Made by a program: the position numbers and the translations under genes
From: Cryobacterium luteum
GTDB taxonomy: Bacteria; Actinomycetota; Actinomycetes; Actinomycetales; Microbacteriaceae
Assembly: GCF_900110125.1 (NCBI RefSeq)
Contig: NZ_FOCN01000001.1
Coordinates: 372,001-436,000 of the forward strand
Length of the DNA stretch: 64,000 nucleotides
Direction of reading: 5' to 3'
The notes under the pieces: generated by a model
Seen by the model: only the letters and a program-made list of their open reading frames with translations
The model's database searches: none
What the model was told of the DNA's origin: nothing
In this document: piece after piece, positions 44,214 through 52,172 of the stretch
How the letters are laid out: every line of letters starts with the position of its first letter
Position numbering within the stretch: position 1 is the first letter of the stretch

Positions 44214-45010
44214 GGTGTGATTCCCGTTTTGACGGGGCTCGAGCGCAGCACGGGCACACCGGCTTCGGCGGCCAGCGCGAGGACCGCGTCGCCCACGCCG
44301 CCGTCGACGACGAGGTGGTCGACCTCGCCGAGCTGGGCGAATTTCACCAGGCCGTTGGCCTCCAGCTGGTCGTGGTCGGCGATGAGCACGACGGTGCTCG
44401 CGGCATCCATTGCGGCGCGCTTGATGCGGGCGGCTTTCGGGCTGGCGGCCAGCAGCTCGCCGTCCTGGGTGAGCCCGGTGACGCTGATGAACGCCAGGTC
44501 GACGCGAATGCGTTCGAGTGATTCGCGAGTCCACTGGCCGGATTGCGAGTCGTCAGCCGGGTCGACGGTGCCACCGAGGTTGTACACCGAGAGCTCGGCG
44601 TTGCGGCTCGCCACGAGCGCGACCGGAATCGACGTCGTGACCACCTGCAGGGCGGGAGAGTTCGGCACGCAGACCGCGAGGGCCTCGGCGATCGGACCGG
44701 CATCGAGAAAGAGGATGCCGCGCTCGGGCAGCAGGGTCGCCGCCAGCGTCGCGACGGGGTGAGCGACCGGTTCGGGAACGGTCAGCCGGTCGAGGTCGGC
44801 GACCGGGTCGGCGACGCTGATCGCTCCGCCGTGTGCCCGCCGCAGCAGTCCGTCGTCTTCGAGGGTGCGCAGGTCGCGACGGATGGTCTCCTCTGCGACG
44901 GCGAGCGACTCGGCGAGCTCGTTGACTTCGACCCGGCCGGCGCCGGCCAGCGCGGCCAGAATGCTGGCGCGACGGTCGTCGGCGCTGCGACTCGTTGGAT
45001 CCGGTATCAT
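44210..45010 (-). CDS. DeoR-family regulator within the polyol operon
   Basis: A 266-residue repressor-type protein: winged helix (VEVNELAESLAVAEETIRRDLRTLEDDGLLRRAHGG, about residues 27-62) and a sugar-phosphate-sensing domain (FLDAGPIAEALAV, and TGLTQDGELLAASPKAARIKRA). It probably senses a phosphorylated sugar and controls its own operon. ATG 45010 is preceded by AGGGGAG at 5 nt; the longer GTG start at 45034 is less likely. A second DeoR protein is encoded at 48591. Confidence 0.9.
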   Translation of the reverse strand: MIPDPTSRSADDRRASILAALAGAGRVEVNELAESLAVAEETIRRDLRTLEDDGLLRRAHGGAISVADPVADLDRLTVPEPVAHPVATLAATLLPERGILFLDAGPIAEALAVCVPNSPALQVVTTSIPVALVASRNAELSVYNLGGTVDPADDSQSGQWTRESLERIRVDLAFISVTGLTQDGELLAASPKAARIKRAAMDAASTVVLIADHDQLEANGLVKFAQLGEVDHLVVDGGVGDAVLALAAEAGVPVLRSSPVKTGITP

Positions 45011-45036
45011 CTGGGCTCCCCTGGTGTGGTCCACGA

Positions 45037-45933
45037 CTACTTGATCGCGCCCATGGCCAGGCCGGTGACGAGGCGCTTCTGCGCCAGCCAGCCCGCCAGG
45101 ACGACGGGCAGAACCGCAAGGGTCGATGCTGCCGAGAGTACCGCGAGAAACTGCCCGCGCCCGTCGACGAAGCTGCCGAGGAACGGCGGAGTGGTGCGCG
45201 CCATGGTGGAGGTGAGCAGGCTGGCCAGGAAGTATTCGTTCCAGGCGAAGATGAAACAGATCAGTGCGGCCGCGGCGATGCCGGGGGCGACGATGGGCAG
45301 CACCACGCGAACGAGTTCGGTGAAGAAGTTCGCGCCGTCAATCTGGGCGGCTTCGACGATCTCGAGCGGCACCTCGCTGAAGAATGAGCGCATCATCCAG
45401 ACCGCGAGCGGCAGGTTCATCCCCACATAGAGCACGCTCAGTGCCGTGATGTTGTCGAGCATTCCGAGGCCCTGCAGCAGCAGGTAGATCGGGATGATCG
45501 CGGCGGCGATCGGCATGAACCGGGTGGAGATGAAGAAGAACAGGGCATCGGTCGACTTGATGATCGGGCGAATGGACAGGCCGTACGCCGCCGGAATGGC
45601 GAGCAGGAGCACGATGACGGTGCTCATCACGCTCGCGGTGAGCGAATTGAGCAGGTACACGCCGAACCCGCGGTCGAGAACCTCGGCGAAGCGGTCGAGG
45701 GAGAGCGCCGTGAAGATGGTCGGCGTTCTGGTCGCCGCTGCGGCCTCGGTCTTGAAGGCGGTGAAGACCATCCAGGCCACCGGAAAGAAGAATCCGAGAG
45801 TGACGATCCACGTGAAGATGGTGAGGGCCGTGCTGGTGGCGCGGTGGCGCATCCGCTTGGAACGGCGGCGCGGTGGGGTCGGGGTGCTCGGTCGGGGCGC
45901 GGTGCTGACCGGGGCGGCGGTAACGGTACTCAC
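45037..45933 (-). CDS. Polyol ABC importer permease (MalG type)
   Basis: A 298-residue permease with six membrane segments and the EAA loop VEAAQIDGANFFTELVRVVLPIVAPG. It starts with GTG 45933, overlapping the MalF-type stop (GTGA), with AAGGAG upstream. Together with its partner it forms the channel for a mannitol/sorbitol-type transporter. Confidence 0.92.
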   Translation of the reverse strand: MSTVTAAPVSTAPRPSTPTPPRRRSKRMRHRATSTALTIFTWIVTLGFFFPVAWMVFTAFKTEAAAATRTPTIFTALSLDRFAEVLDRGFGVYLLNSLTASVMSTVIVLLLAIPAAYGLSIRPIIKSTDALFFFISTRFMPIAAAIIPIYLLLQGLGMLDNITALSVLYVGMNLPLAVWMMRSFFSEVPLEIVEAAQIDGANFFTELVRVVLPIVAPGIAAAALICFIFAWNEYFLASLLTSTMARTTPPFLGSFVDGRGQFLAVLSAASTLAVLPVVLAGWLAQKRLVTGLAMGAIK

Positions 45934-46907
45934 GACTTGGCTCCTTCGCTGGAAAAGATCTTGAAGAGCAGGCGCAGGGCGACGCTCGCCACGATGATGG
46001 TCAGCAGAACGGTGATGACGCCGTAGGCGGCCGCCTCACCGATTTCGAGACCCACGAAGGCACGTTCGTAGAGCAGGTACGACAGGGTCTTGGTGCCGCC
46101 GGTGCCGCGGGTCATGATGGCGATCGGGTCGAAAACCTGCAGCAGCATGATGCCGCCGAGCAGCACGGCCAGCTCAATGTACTGGCGCAGGTGCGGCAGC
46201 GTCATGTGCAGGAAGCTGCGAATGGGGCCGGCGCCGTCAACGGATGCCGCTTCCAGCGTCTCTTTGCTCTGGCTCTGCAGCCCGGCGAGCAGGATCAGCA
46301 TCATGAACGGCGTGTACTGCCAGGTGAGCACCATGATCACGGTGAGCGCGGGAAAGTCGGTGTTCCACTGCACGGGGTCGACGCCGAGGGCCGAGAGGCC
46401 CCAGTTGACCATGCCGACGTTGGCATCGAGCATGGACCATTTGAAGATGAGGGCTGCCGCGGCCGGCATCATGAGGAACGGCGTGATGACGAGGGTGCGG
46501 GCCAGGCCCTGGCCGAAGAATTTGCGGTTGAGCAGCAGGGCGAGGCCCAGGCCGAAAAGCACGGAGAGCACGATCGACGAACCGGTGATGAACACGGTTG
46601 CGGACAGCGACTGCATGAACGCGCCGCCGGTGAAGACCGTCACGTAGTTGTCGAACCCGGCGAACCCGCGGGATCCCGGCCGCATCAGGTTCCAGTTCTG
46701 GAACGAGTAGTAGATGGTGACGAGGAAGGGAATCTGCGTCACGAGAACGGCGACGACGATGGCCGGCCAGACCAGGGTGCGAGCCAGGCGGAGTGCCTTT
46801 ATCTGGCCACCGCTCAACTCCGGCTTCGGGGGGCGGCGGAGCGCGCGTGACGCGGCGGGGGCCGGGTCGTGCGCGGGCTCAGCCACGATCAAATCTGGCG
46901 CGGTCAT
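45930..46907 (-). CDS. Polyol ABC importer permease (MalF type)
   Basis: A 325-residue permease with six segments, an early one (LVWPAIVVAVLVTQIPFLVTIYYS), and the EAA loop LEAASVDGAGPIRSFLHMTLPHLR. ATG 46907. It lies 83 bases after the binding-protein gene; a strong hairpin in that gap may lower its expression relative to the binding protein. The family is that of SmoF/MtlF-type polyol permeases. Confidence 0.9.
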   Translation of the reverse strand: MTAPDLIVAEPAHDPAPAASRALRRPPKPELSGGQIKALRLARTLVWPAIVVAVLVTQIPFLVTIYYSFQNWNLMRPGSRGFAGFDNYVTVFTGGAFMQSLSATVFITGSSIVLSVLFGLGLALLLNRKFFGQGLARTLVITPFLMMPAAAALIFKWSMLDANVGMVNWGLSALGVDPVQWNTDFPALTVIMVLTWQYTPFMMLILLAGLQSQSKETLEAASVDGAGPIRSFLHMTLPHLRQYIELAVLLGGIMLLQVFDPIAIMTRGTGGTKTLSYLLYERAFVGLEIGEAAAYGVITVLLTIIVASVALRLLFKIFSSEGAKS

Positions 46908-46950
46908 CTCTGACTTCTTTCTCGTTCTCGGCGTTGAACTGACGAGGGTG

Positions 46951-46977
46951 CGGGCGGCGCCTGATTGACGCCGCCCG
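46951..46977 (-). terminator. Intra-operon hairpin between binding protein and permease genes
   Basis: CGGGCGGCG / CGCCGCCCG, a perfect 9-base stem with a 9-nt loop, 13 bases after the binding-protein stop. Such hairpins attenuate read-through and stabilise the upstream mRNA, giving more binding protein than permease. Confidence 0.7.
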
Positions 46978-46990
46978 CCGGGGTGGTGCG

Positions 46991-48349
46991 TTATTTCTGG
47001 GCGTCTCCGGCTTGCTGGGCAAGCTCCTGGCCCTTGTCGAGAACGTTGCCGACGGTGTCGCGACCGGCGAACACGTCGGCGATGTCCTGCGAGACCTGGT
47101 TGCCGAGGTCCTGGAATTCCGGAACCGTCACGTACTGGATGCCGACCCATGGCTGCGGGTTCACACCGGGCTGCGTCGGGTTGACCCCGAGCATGATGTC
47201 CTTGGTGATCGGCGCGAAGGCGGAAGCCGCGGCGAGGTAGTCCGCGTTCTCGTAGGTTGAGGTGCGGGATCCCGGGGGGACGCGCTCCCAGCCGAGGGTG
47301 GTGCCGACGAGGTCGATGTACTCGGTGCTGGTGGCCCAGCTCACGAACTCCCATGCGGCATCCTGGTTGGTGCTGGTGTTCGGAATGGCGAGGTTCCAGG
47401 CCCAGAGCCAGCCGGATTCCTCGGTCTCCTTGACGGGGGCGTGCACGTAGCCGATCTTGCCGGCGACGGCGGAACCGTCAGCCTCGATGGGGCCGGCGGC
47501 GCTCGTGGCGTCGTACCACATGGCCGCGTTGCCCTGCGAGAACAGGTTGAGGCATTCGGTGAAGCCGGTCGAGACGGGGTCGGCTTCGCCGGCATCCTTC
47601 ACGAGGTCGGTGTAGAACTGCACGGCTTCGGTGAACTCCGGCGAGTTGACCTGGGCGTTCCAGTCCTCGTCGAACCAGGTGCCACCGAAGGTCTGCACGA
47701 CGGTGGTCAGCGGGGCGAACAACTCGCCCCAGCCGGGCTTGCCGCGCAGGCAGATGCCGGCGACGTCATCGGTCTTGAGGGTGCGGGCGAAGCCGGCGAC
47801 CTCGTCCCAGGTGGGGTTGGTCGGCATTTCGAGGCCGGCCGCAGCGAACATGTCCTTGTTGTACATGAGAAAGGACGACTCGCCGTAGAACGGAACGGCG
47901 TAGAGGCTGTCGTCAACGGTCAGGGCCTCGCGCACGGGCGGCAGCAGGTCGTCGACGTTGTACGCGGTATCAGCTTCGGCGAGCGGGCCGAGGTCGACGA
48001 GCCAGTCGTTCTGGCCCCAGATCGGCACCTCGTAGCTGCCGACGGTGACGATGTCGTACTGGCCGCCTTGGGTGGCGACGTCCTTGGTGACGGCGTCACG
48101 CAGGTCGTTTTCTTCCATCGCGACGAAGTTCACCGTGATGTCGGGGTGGGAATCTTCGAAGGCGCCCTTGAGCTCCTCCATGTCCTTCATCTGCGGGTTG
48201 TTCACGGTAGCGAGGGTCAGGGTCACCGGGCCGTCGGCCTGCTGGGCGCCGCCTCCGGCTCCGCTGCATCCGGCCAAAAGAACACCCACCGAAGAGAAGG
48301 CGATTGCGCTGAGGGCAAGCCTTTTCTTCATGGAATAAGACTTCTTCAT
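46991..48349 (-). CDS. Polyol ABC importer substrate-binding lipoprotein
   Basis: A 452-residue exported lipoprotein. The signal peptide MKKSYSMKKRLALSAIAFSSVGVL ends in lipobox LLAGC. The mature protein belongs to the extracellular solute-binding family 1, with motifs VPFYGESSFLMYNKDMFAAAGL and QGNAAMWYDA, resembling mannitol/sorbitol binding proteins. The ATG at 48349 follows GAGG at 6 nt and is preferred to upstream in-frame codons. No ATPase gene is in the operon; a shared MsmK/MsiK-type ATPase must be encoded elsewhere (inference). Confidence 0.9.
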   Translation of the reverse strand: MKKSYSMKKRLALSAIAFSSVGVLLAGCSGAGGGAQQADGPVTLTLATVNNPQMKDMEELKGAFEDSHPDITVNFVAMEENDLRDAVTKDVATQGGQYDIVTVGSYEVPIWGQNDWLVDLGPLAEADTAYNVDDLLPPVREALTVDDSLYAVPFYGESSFLMYNKDMFAAAGLEMPTNPTWDEVAGFARTLKTDDVAGICLRGKPGWGELFAPLTTVVQTFGGTWFDEDWNAQVNSPEFTEAVQFYTDLVKDAGEADPVSTGFTECLNLFSQGNAAMWYDATSAAGPIEADGSAVAGKIGYVHAPVKETEESGWLWAWNLAIPNTSTNQDAAWEFVSWATSTEYIDLVGTTLGWERVPPGSRTSTYENADYLAAASAFAPITKDIMLGVNPTQPGVNPQPWVGIQYVTVPEFQDLGNQVSQDIADVFAGRDTVGNVLDKGQELAQQAGDAQK

Positions 48350-48431
48350 CTCAAACCTCTTCATCGTCGACACGTCCTTGTGGACTGGTATGTAGCTACT
48401 GTGACCCGAATGAGTGGAAAAAGCAACTCAA

Positions 48432-48503
48432 TTTGTGGTTTTGTGATGTTTTTGTAACGCCTTGTTGCCCGAATATGCATTATTCGTGCCATGAAACCAC
48501 AAA
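48432..48503. promoter_or_regulatory. Divergent operator region of the polyol operon
   Basis: Tandem 8-base repeats TTTGTGGT-TTTGTGAT (48432-48447), then GTTTTTGT, and an inverted AAACCACAAA at 48494-48503. Also GAATA-N5-TATTC (48471-48485). It lies between the binding-protein gene and the divergent deoR gene and is AT-rich against its surroundings, so it is the likely DeoR binding region. Confidence 0.6.
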
Positions 48504-48590
48504 AACGGATGCCGCCGGCCGGCGTTCACCCGCCGGATTGCTAGTCTGGGGCTACTACGGCCACGTGCCGACGGCTGCGAGGAGGCAGGC

Positions 48591-49355
48591 ATGTACCCAG
48601 CGGAACGACAGGCCGCCATCATTGCGCTCGCTCAGGGCGGCACCGGCGAGATCTCCGTGGCCGCGGCGAGCGTTGCGCTCGAGGTCACCGCTGAGACCAT
48701 CCGCCGCGACCTCGTGGTGCTCGAACGTCAGGGCATCATCCGGCGCCAGCACGGCGGTGCCCGCCTGGTGCAGAGCACGCCGTTCGAGATTGCGCTGGCC
48801 CAGCGACGGCTGGAGAACGCGCCGCAGAAGCATCGCATCGCTCAGCGGGTGCTCGAGGAGCTGCCCGAGGATGGCGTCGTGCTGCTGGATTCCGGCGCAC
48901 TCACGCTGGTGATCGCATCCGTTTTTCCGGAGGATCGTCGACTGATCGTCGTGACCAACAATCTGCCGGCGGTTCGGCTGCTCTCCCGTAAGCCCCTGCT
49001 CACGGTGCTCGCGTTGCCCGGCCGGGTGCGCAGCGTGTCGCAGGGCGCGGTCGACGAGTGGACTCGGGCACGCATCAGCCAACTCAACGTGGACGTCACA
49101 TTCGTCGGCGGAAACGGTCTGACCGCGGAGGCCGGGCTCACCACGACCATTCCCGATGAGGCCGAGGTGAAGCGCGCCATGATGCTGTCCGGGCGGCGAC
49201 GGGTGCTCGCGCTGACCTCGAACAAGATCGGCCAGAACTCCTTCTGCCACGTCGCCGACGCCAACGAGTTCGATCTCATCATCACCGACGACGGGATCGA
49301 CCCGCGCCAGGCCCGCAAGCTCAGTGCCGCGGGGCCGGAACTCGCGATCGTCTGA
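48591..49355 (+). CDS. DeoR-family regulator, divergent from the polyol operon
   Basis: A 254-residue DeoR protein: helix-turn-helix (ISVAAASVALEVTAETIRRDLVVLERQGIIRRQHGG) and effector domain (LLDSGALTLVIASVF; VTFVGGNGLTAEAGLTT; DEAEVKRAMM). A strong Shine-Dalgarno site GAGGAGG precedes the ATG. It probably binds the repeats between itself and the binding-protein gene. With the operon-internal DeoR, two regulators of one family control or cross-talk in this locus. Confidence 0.9.
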   Translation: MYPAERQAAIIALAQGGTGEISVAAASVALEVTAETIRRDLVVLERQGIIRRQHGGARLVQSTPFEIALAQRRLENAPQKHRIAQRVLEELPEDGVVLLDSGALTLVIASVFPEDRRLIVVTNNLPAVRLLSRKPLLTVLALPGRVRSVSQGAVDEWTRARISQLNVDVTFVGGNGLTAEAGLTTTIPDEAEVKRAMMLSGRRRVLALTSNKIGQNSFCHVADANEFDLIITDDGIDPRQARKLSAAGPELAIV

Positions 49356-49383
49356 GGCACCCACATCCGGCGAACCGGAAGGG

Positions 49384-49389
49384 TATCCT
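49384..49389 (+). promoter_or_regulatory. -10 box TATCCT, 7 nt before ydeI-like start
   Basis: TATCCT, 7 nt, then ATG 49397, no Shine-Dalgarno site: probably leaderless. Confidence 0.5.
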
Positions 49390-49396
49390 CGGCGGC

Positions 49397-50008
49397 ATGA
49401 GTGACGAGACACCGCGTTTTCACCCGCACACCCGCGCCGACTGGCGGGCCTGGCTGCTGGCGAATCATGAGCGGGAGGCATCCGTTTGGCTGGTGTCGTG
49501 GAAGAAGGCCTCGGGCAAGTCCAGTCCGAGCTATGAGGATCAGGTGTGTGAGGCGCTGGCCTTCGGCTGGATCGACAGCAAGGGCGGAAAAATCGACAAC
49601 GACCGCACCATGCTCTACTTTGCCCGCCGCAAGCCCGGCAGCGCCTGGAGCGGCCCCAACAAGGCCCGCGTCAAGCGGATGCGCGCGGCCGGGCTCATGC
49701 ACACCGCCGGTGAGCAGGTCATCGCGCGCGCCGAAAGCGACGGCTCATGGACACTGCTCGACGACGTGGAGAAGCTGATCGTGCCGCCAGACCTGGCTGC
49801 GGAGTTCGAAGCCCAGGCCGGATCCCGCGAGCAGTGGGACGCCTTCCCGCGCTCTCCCCGGCGGGCCATTCTGGAGTGGATCATGCAGGCCAAGACCGCG
49901 CCGACGCGCCAGAAACGCATTCTGGAGACCGCGACCCTGGCGGCACGCGGCGAGCGCGCGAACCCGTGGCGGCCGAAAATTCCCCCGGAGCCGAGCGATG
50001 AGCTGTGA
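49397..50008 (+). CDS. YdeI/OmpD-associated family protein
   Basis: A 203-residue soluble protein. Family segments: SVWLVSWKKASGKSSPSYEDQVCEAL, FGWIDSKGGKIDNDRTMLYFARRKPGSAWS, and a C-terminal FPRSPRRAILEWIMQAKTAPTRQKRI. Relatives are linked to stress and antimicrobial-peptide tolerance, but the molecular role is unknown. It converges on the dehydrogenase gene. Confidence 0.88.
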   Translation: MSDETPRFHPHTRADWRAWLLANHEREASVWLVSWKKASGKSSPSYEDQVCEALAFGWIDSKGGKIDNDRTMLYFARRKPGSAWSGPNKARVKRMRAAGLMHTAGEQVIARAESDGSWTLLDDVEKLIVPPDLAAEFEAQAGSREQWDAFPRSPRRAILEWIMQAKTAPTRQKRILETATLAARGERANPWRPKIPPEPSDEL

Positions 50009-50037
50009 CGGTCAGGACTCACGGCTCGGCGCAGGCC

Positions 50038-50931
50038 TCACGCCAGGGAGCCGTCGACCAGTTTCACGATCATGGAGCAGTCCTTGCCGCCCTGTCCCTG
50101 GTCGATCAGGCGCTGGAACAGCTGCTGCACGTGCTGCCCGATTTCGAGCGGCGTGTCGGTTGCCGCGGCGGCGGCCACCGCGAGGCCGATGTCTTTGTTG
50201 GCGAGCTCGGCCGTGAAGGTCGGCGCGAAATCACGGTTCACGGCCGCCGACGGCACGACCCCCTCGACGGGGTACCAGGTGCGCAACGCCCAGCTGTCGC
50301 CCGACGAAACGGATGCGATATTCCAGAACACCTGCGGGTCCAGTCCCAGCCGATCGGCCAAAACCGCTCCTTCGGAGGTGGCGGCGAGATTGATGAACAA
50401 CATGAGATTGTTGCAGATCTTCGCGGCCTGGCCGGTCGTGGCGCCGCCGGTGGGAATGATATTCGCGGCCATCGGCTCGATGAACGCGGTCGCGTCGGTG
50501 ACGGCATCCGTGTCTCCGCCGATCATGAAGGTGAGCGTTCCGGCTTCGGCGCCGGTGATTCCGCCCGAGACCGGAGCGTCGACGAAGCGAAAACCGGCTG
50601 CTGCGGCCGCATCGTGCAGCGCCTGGGCCGACTCGATGTCGATCGTCGAGGAGTCCACCAGCAGGGTCGTCGTTGCGGCGTGAGCCAGCACGCCCTCGTC
50701 GCCGAAGTACACCGCACGGGCGTGGTCGCCCTTGGGCAGCATGGTGAAGACCACGTCCGCGCCGGCGACGGCGTCCTTGATGCTTGTCGCGCGGGTGACG
50801 CCGGCTTCCACCGCAGCATCGAGAGCCGGGGTGCTCAGGTCGAAACCGCGCACGCTGTGCCCGGCCTTCACCAGGTTCGCCGTCATGGGGCCGCCCATGT
50901 GGCCCAGCCCAATCCATCCGATGACCGCCAT
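50038..50931 (-). CDS. 3-hydroxyisobutyrate dehydrogenase-family protein
   Basis: A 297-residue beta-hydroxyacid dehydrogenase. The Rossmann site is VIGWIGLGHMGGPMTANLVKAG; substrate motif FVDAPVSGGITGAEAGTL; catalytic Lys in GQAAKICNNLM. It could be the valine-catabolic MmsB or a tartronate-semialdehyde reductase-like enzyme; no valine-pathway neighbours are present, so the substrate is open. ATG 50931 has GAAGGAG upstream. Confidence 0.88.
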   Translation of the reverse strand: MAVIGWIGLGHMGGPMTANLVKAGHSVRGFDLSTPALDAAVEAGVTRATSIKDAVAGADVVFTMLPKGDHARAVYFGDEGVLAHAATTTLLVDSSTIDIESAQALHDAAAAAGFRFVDAPVSGGITGAEAGTLTFMIGGDTDAVTDATAFIEPMAANIIPTGGATTGQAAKICNNLMLFINLAATSEGAVLADRLGLDPQVFWNIASVSSGDSWALRTWYPVEGVVPSAAVNRDFAPTFTAELANKDIGLAVAAAAATDTPLEIGQHVQQLFQRLIDQGQGGKDCSMIVKLVDGSLA

Positions 50932-51063
50932 GGCATAGCTCCTTCGCGTAGTTGGCGGGCCGCTATGCCCGACACCTCCACGATGGCACACATCGTCGAT
51001 GGTCTGGTCCCGCACGCAAGAGATTCGGTGGCTGACCAGTCTTCGGGCCTCCTCTGTGACCCC

Positions 51064-51110
51064 GGGCCCAGTTTCTAAACTGGGACGGGGACGGGGCCCG
51101 AGCCCCGTCC
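51064..51110. repeat. Double-hairpin GC element, copy 2
   Basis: Hairpin 1 (51067-51084) CCCAGTTT-CT-AAACTGGG, then hairpin 2 (51089-51110) GGACGGGGC-CCGA-GCCCCGTCC. Same order and nearly the same sequence as 1277-1324; loop bases and one arm differ. It follows the beta-lactamase-like gene by 4 bases and may be its terminator. Confidence 0.75.
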
Positions 51111-51113
51111 GGC

Positions 51114-52097
51114 TCAGTGCACGTACTCCAGCAGGTCGGCCCCAACCGCGCGCATTCCGTCGAGCGCGGCGAGCCGGGTCATCAGCCGGGTATCGTCGAA
51201 CAGCATGGCCACCGCGTAGGTCACGCCGGCACGCGGACCGCGCAGGATGCCCACCTCGGCGCGAACACCGACATCCGTTCCGGTCTTGTTGACCATGAGC
51301 AGCCCGTGATCCTTCTCCCGATGCGCGAGCGGATCGAGCCCGAAGGCACTCGCTACGAGCGACAGGTCGGAGTTGAGCGAGAGCCAGCCGATCACTCGGC
51401 CACTCGTCTCGGCGTCGACGATCTCGCCCCTGGCCAGGGCGGTGAACAGCCAGGTGAGCTCTTTGGCGCTGCCCACCGACAATTGCGGCGCGTCATCCGG
51501 ACCGCGTTTGGTGCGCACGAGGTCGAGCAGGGCAGTGCGGCTGAGCCCGAGGCTCTCGGTGCGCGCCCGCACCGCGTGCAGTCCGACGGCGCGAATGAGC
51601 ACGTTGGTCGCCAGGTTGTCGCTCGTGGCGCCCACGAGTGCGGCAAGGTCGGCCACGCTCAGCCGGGACACCTGCAGGTGCTGCCAGATTCCGGAATCGC
51701 CGACCGCATCGATACCCGAGCGTTCAAGCATCGTGGCCAGGCCGAACTCGGCATCTTTCAGCCGAGCAGCCACCTCGATCAGCAGCAGCACCTTGCCCAC
51801 GCTCGCCGTGGGCATCGAGACGTGGTCGTCGACCGAGAACAGCACCCGCCCGGTCGAGAGGTCGGTCGCCCTGGCCGAAACCTGCACCCCGCCCAGGGCG
51901 AGTTCGCCGAGCGAAGCAAAGCCGCGCGCGAAATTCTGCGGAGCGTCACGGGTGCGATGTTTACCCTCGGGAGCCGCGGCGTGGCGGGAACGACCGGGGC
52001 TGGTGGCATCCGCTGGGCTGGCGCCGAGGTCGGCGCGGCGGCCGCCAGCATCTGCCGCAGCGCTGCCAGCCGCGTTACCGCGAGTCGGAAAGTCCAT
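51114..52097 (-). CDS. Class A beta-lactamase-like serine hydrolase
   Basis: A 327-residue protein with all three penicilloyl-serine motifs: SVGK in PTASVGKVLL (near 98-101), SDN in GATSDNLATN (near 157) and KTG in VNKTGTD (near 269). The first about 60 residues are low-complexity Ala/Arg/Ser and do not form a clear signal peptide, which is odd for a periplasmic lactamase; it may be a cytoplasmic esterase-like relative or be exported by an unrecognised route. ATG 52097 has AGGGG upstream. Confidence 0.82.
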   Translation of the reverse strand: MDFPTRGNAAGSAAADAGGRRADLGASPADATSPGRSRHAAAPEGKHRTRDAPQNFARGFASLGELALGGVQVSARATDLSTGRVLFSVDDHVSMPTASVGKVLLLIEVAARLKDAEFGLATMLERSGIDAVGDSGIWQHLQVSRLSVADLAALVGATSDNLATNVLIRAVGLHAVRARTESLGLSRTALLDLVRTKRGPDDAPQLSVGSAKELTWLFTALARGEIVDAETSGRVIGWLSLNSDLSLVASAFGLDPLAHREKDHGLLMVNKTGTDVGVRAEVGILRGPRAGVTYAVAMLFDDTRLMTRLAALDGMRAVGADLLEYVH

Positions 52098-52172
52098 TGT
52101 CGGCCCCTTCCTTCCACGGCGCGGCCACGCGCCCCTGCTCGTTCCAGCAAGGCCCACACTAACCCAGGCGTG

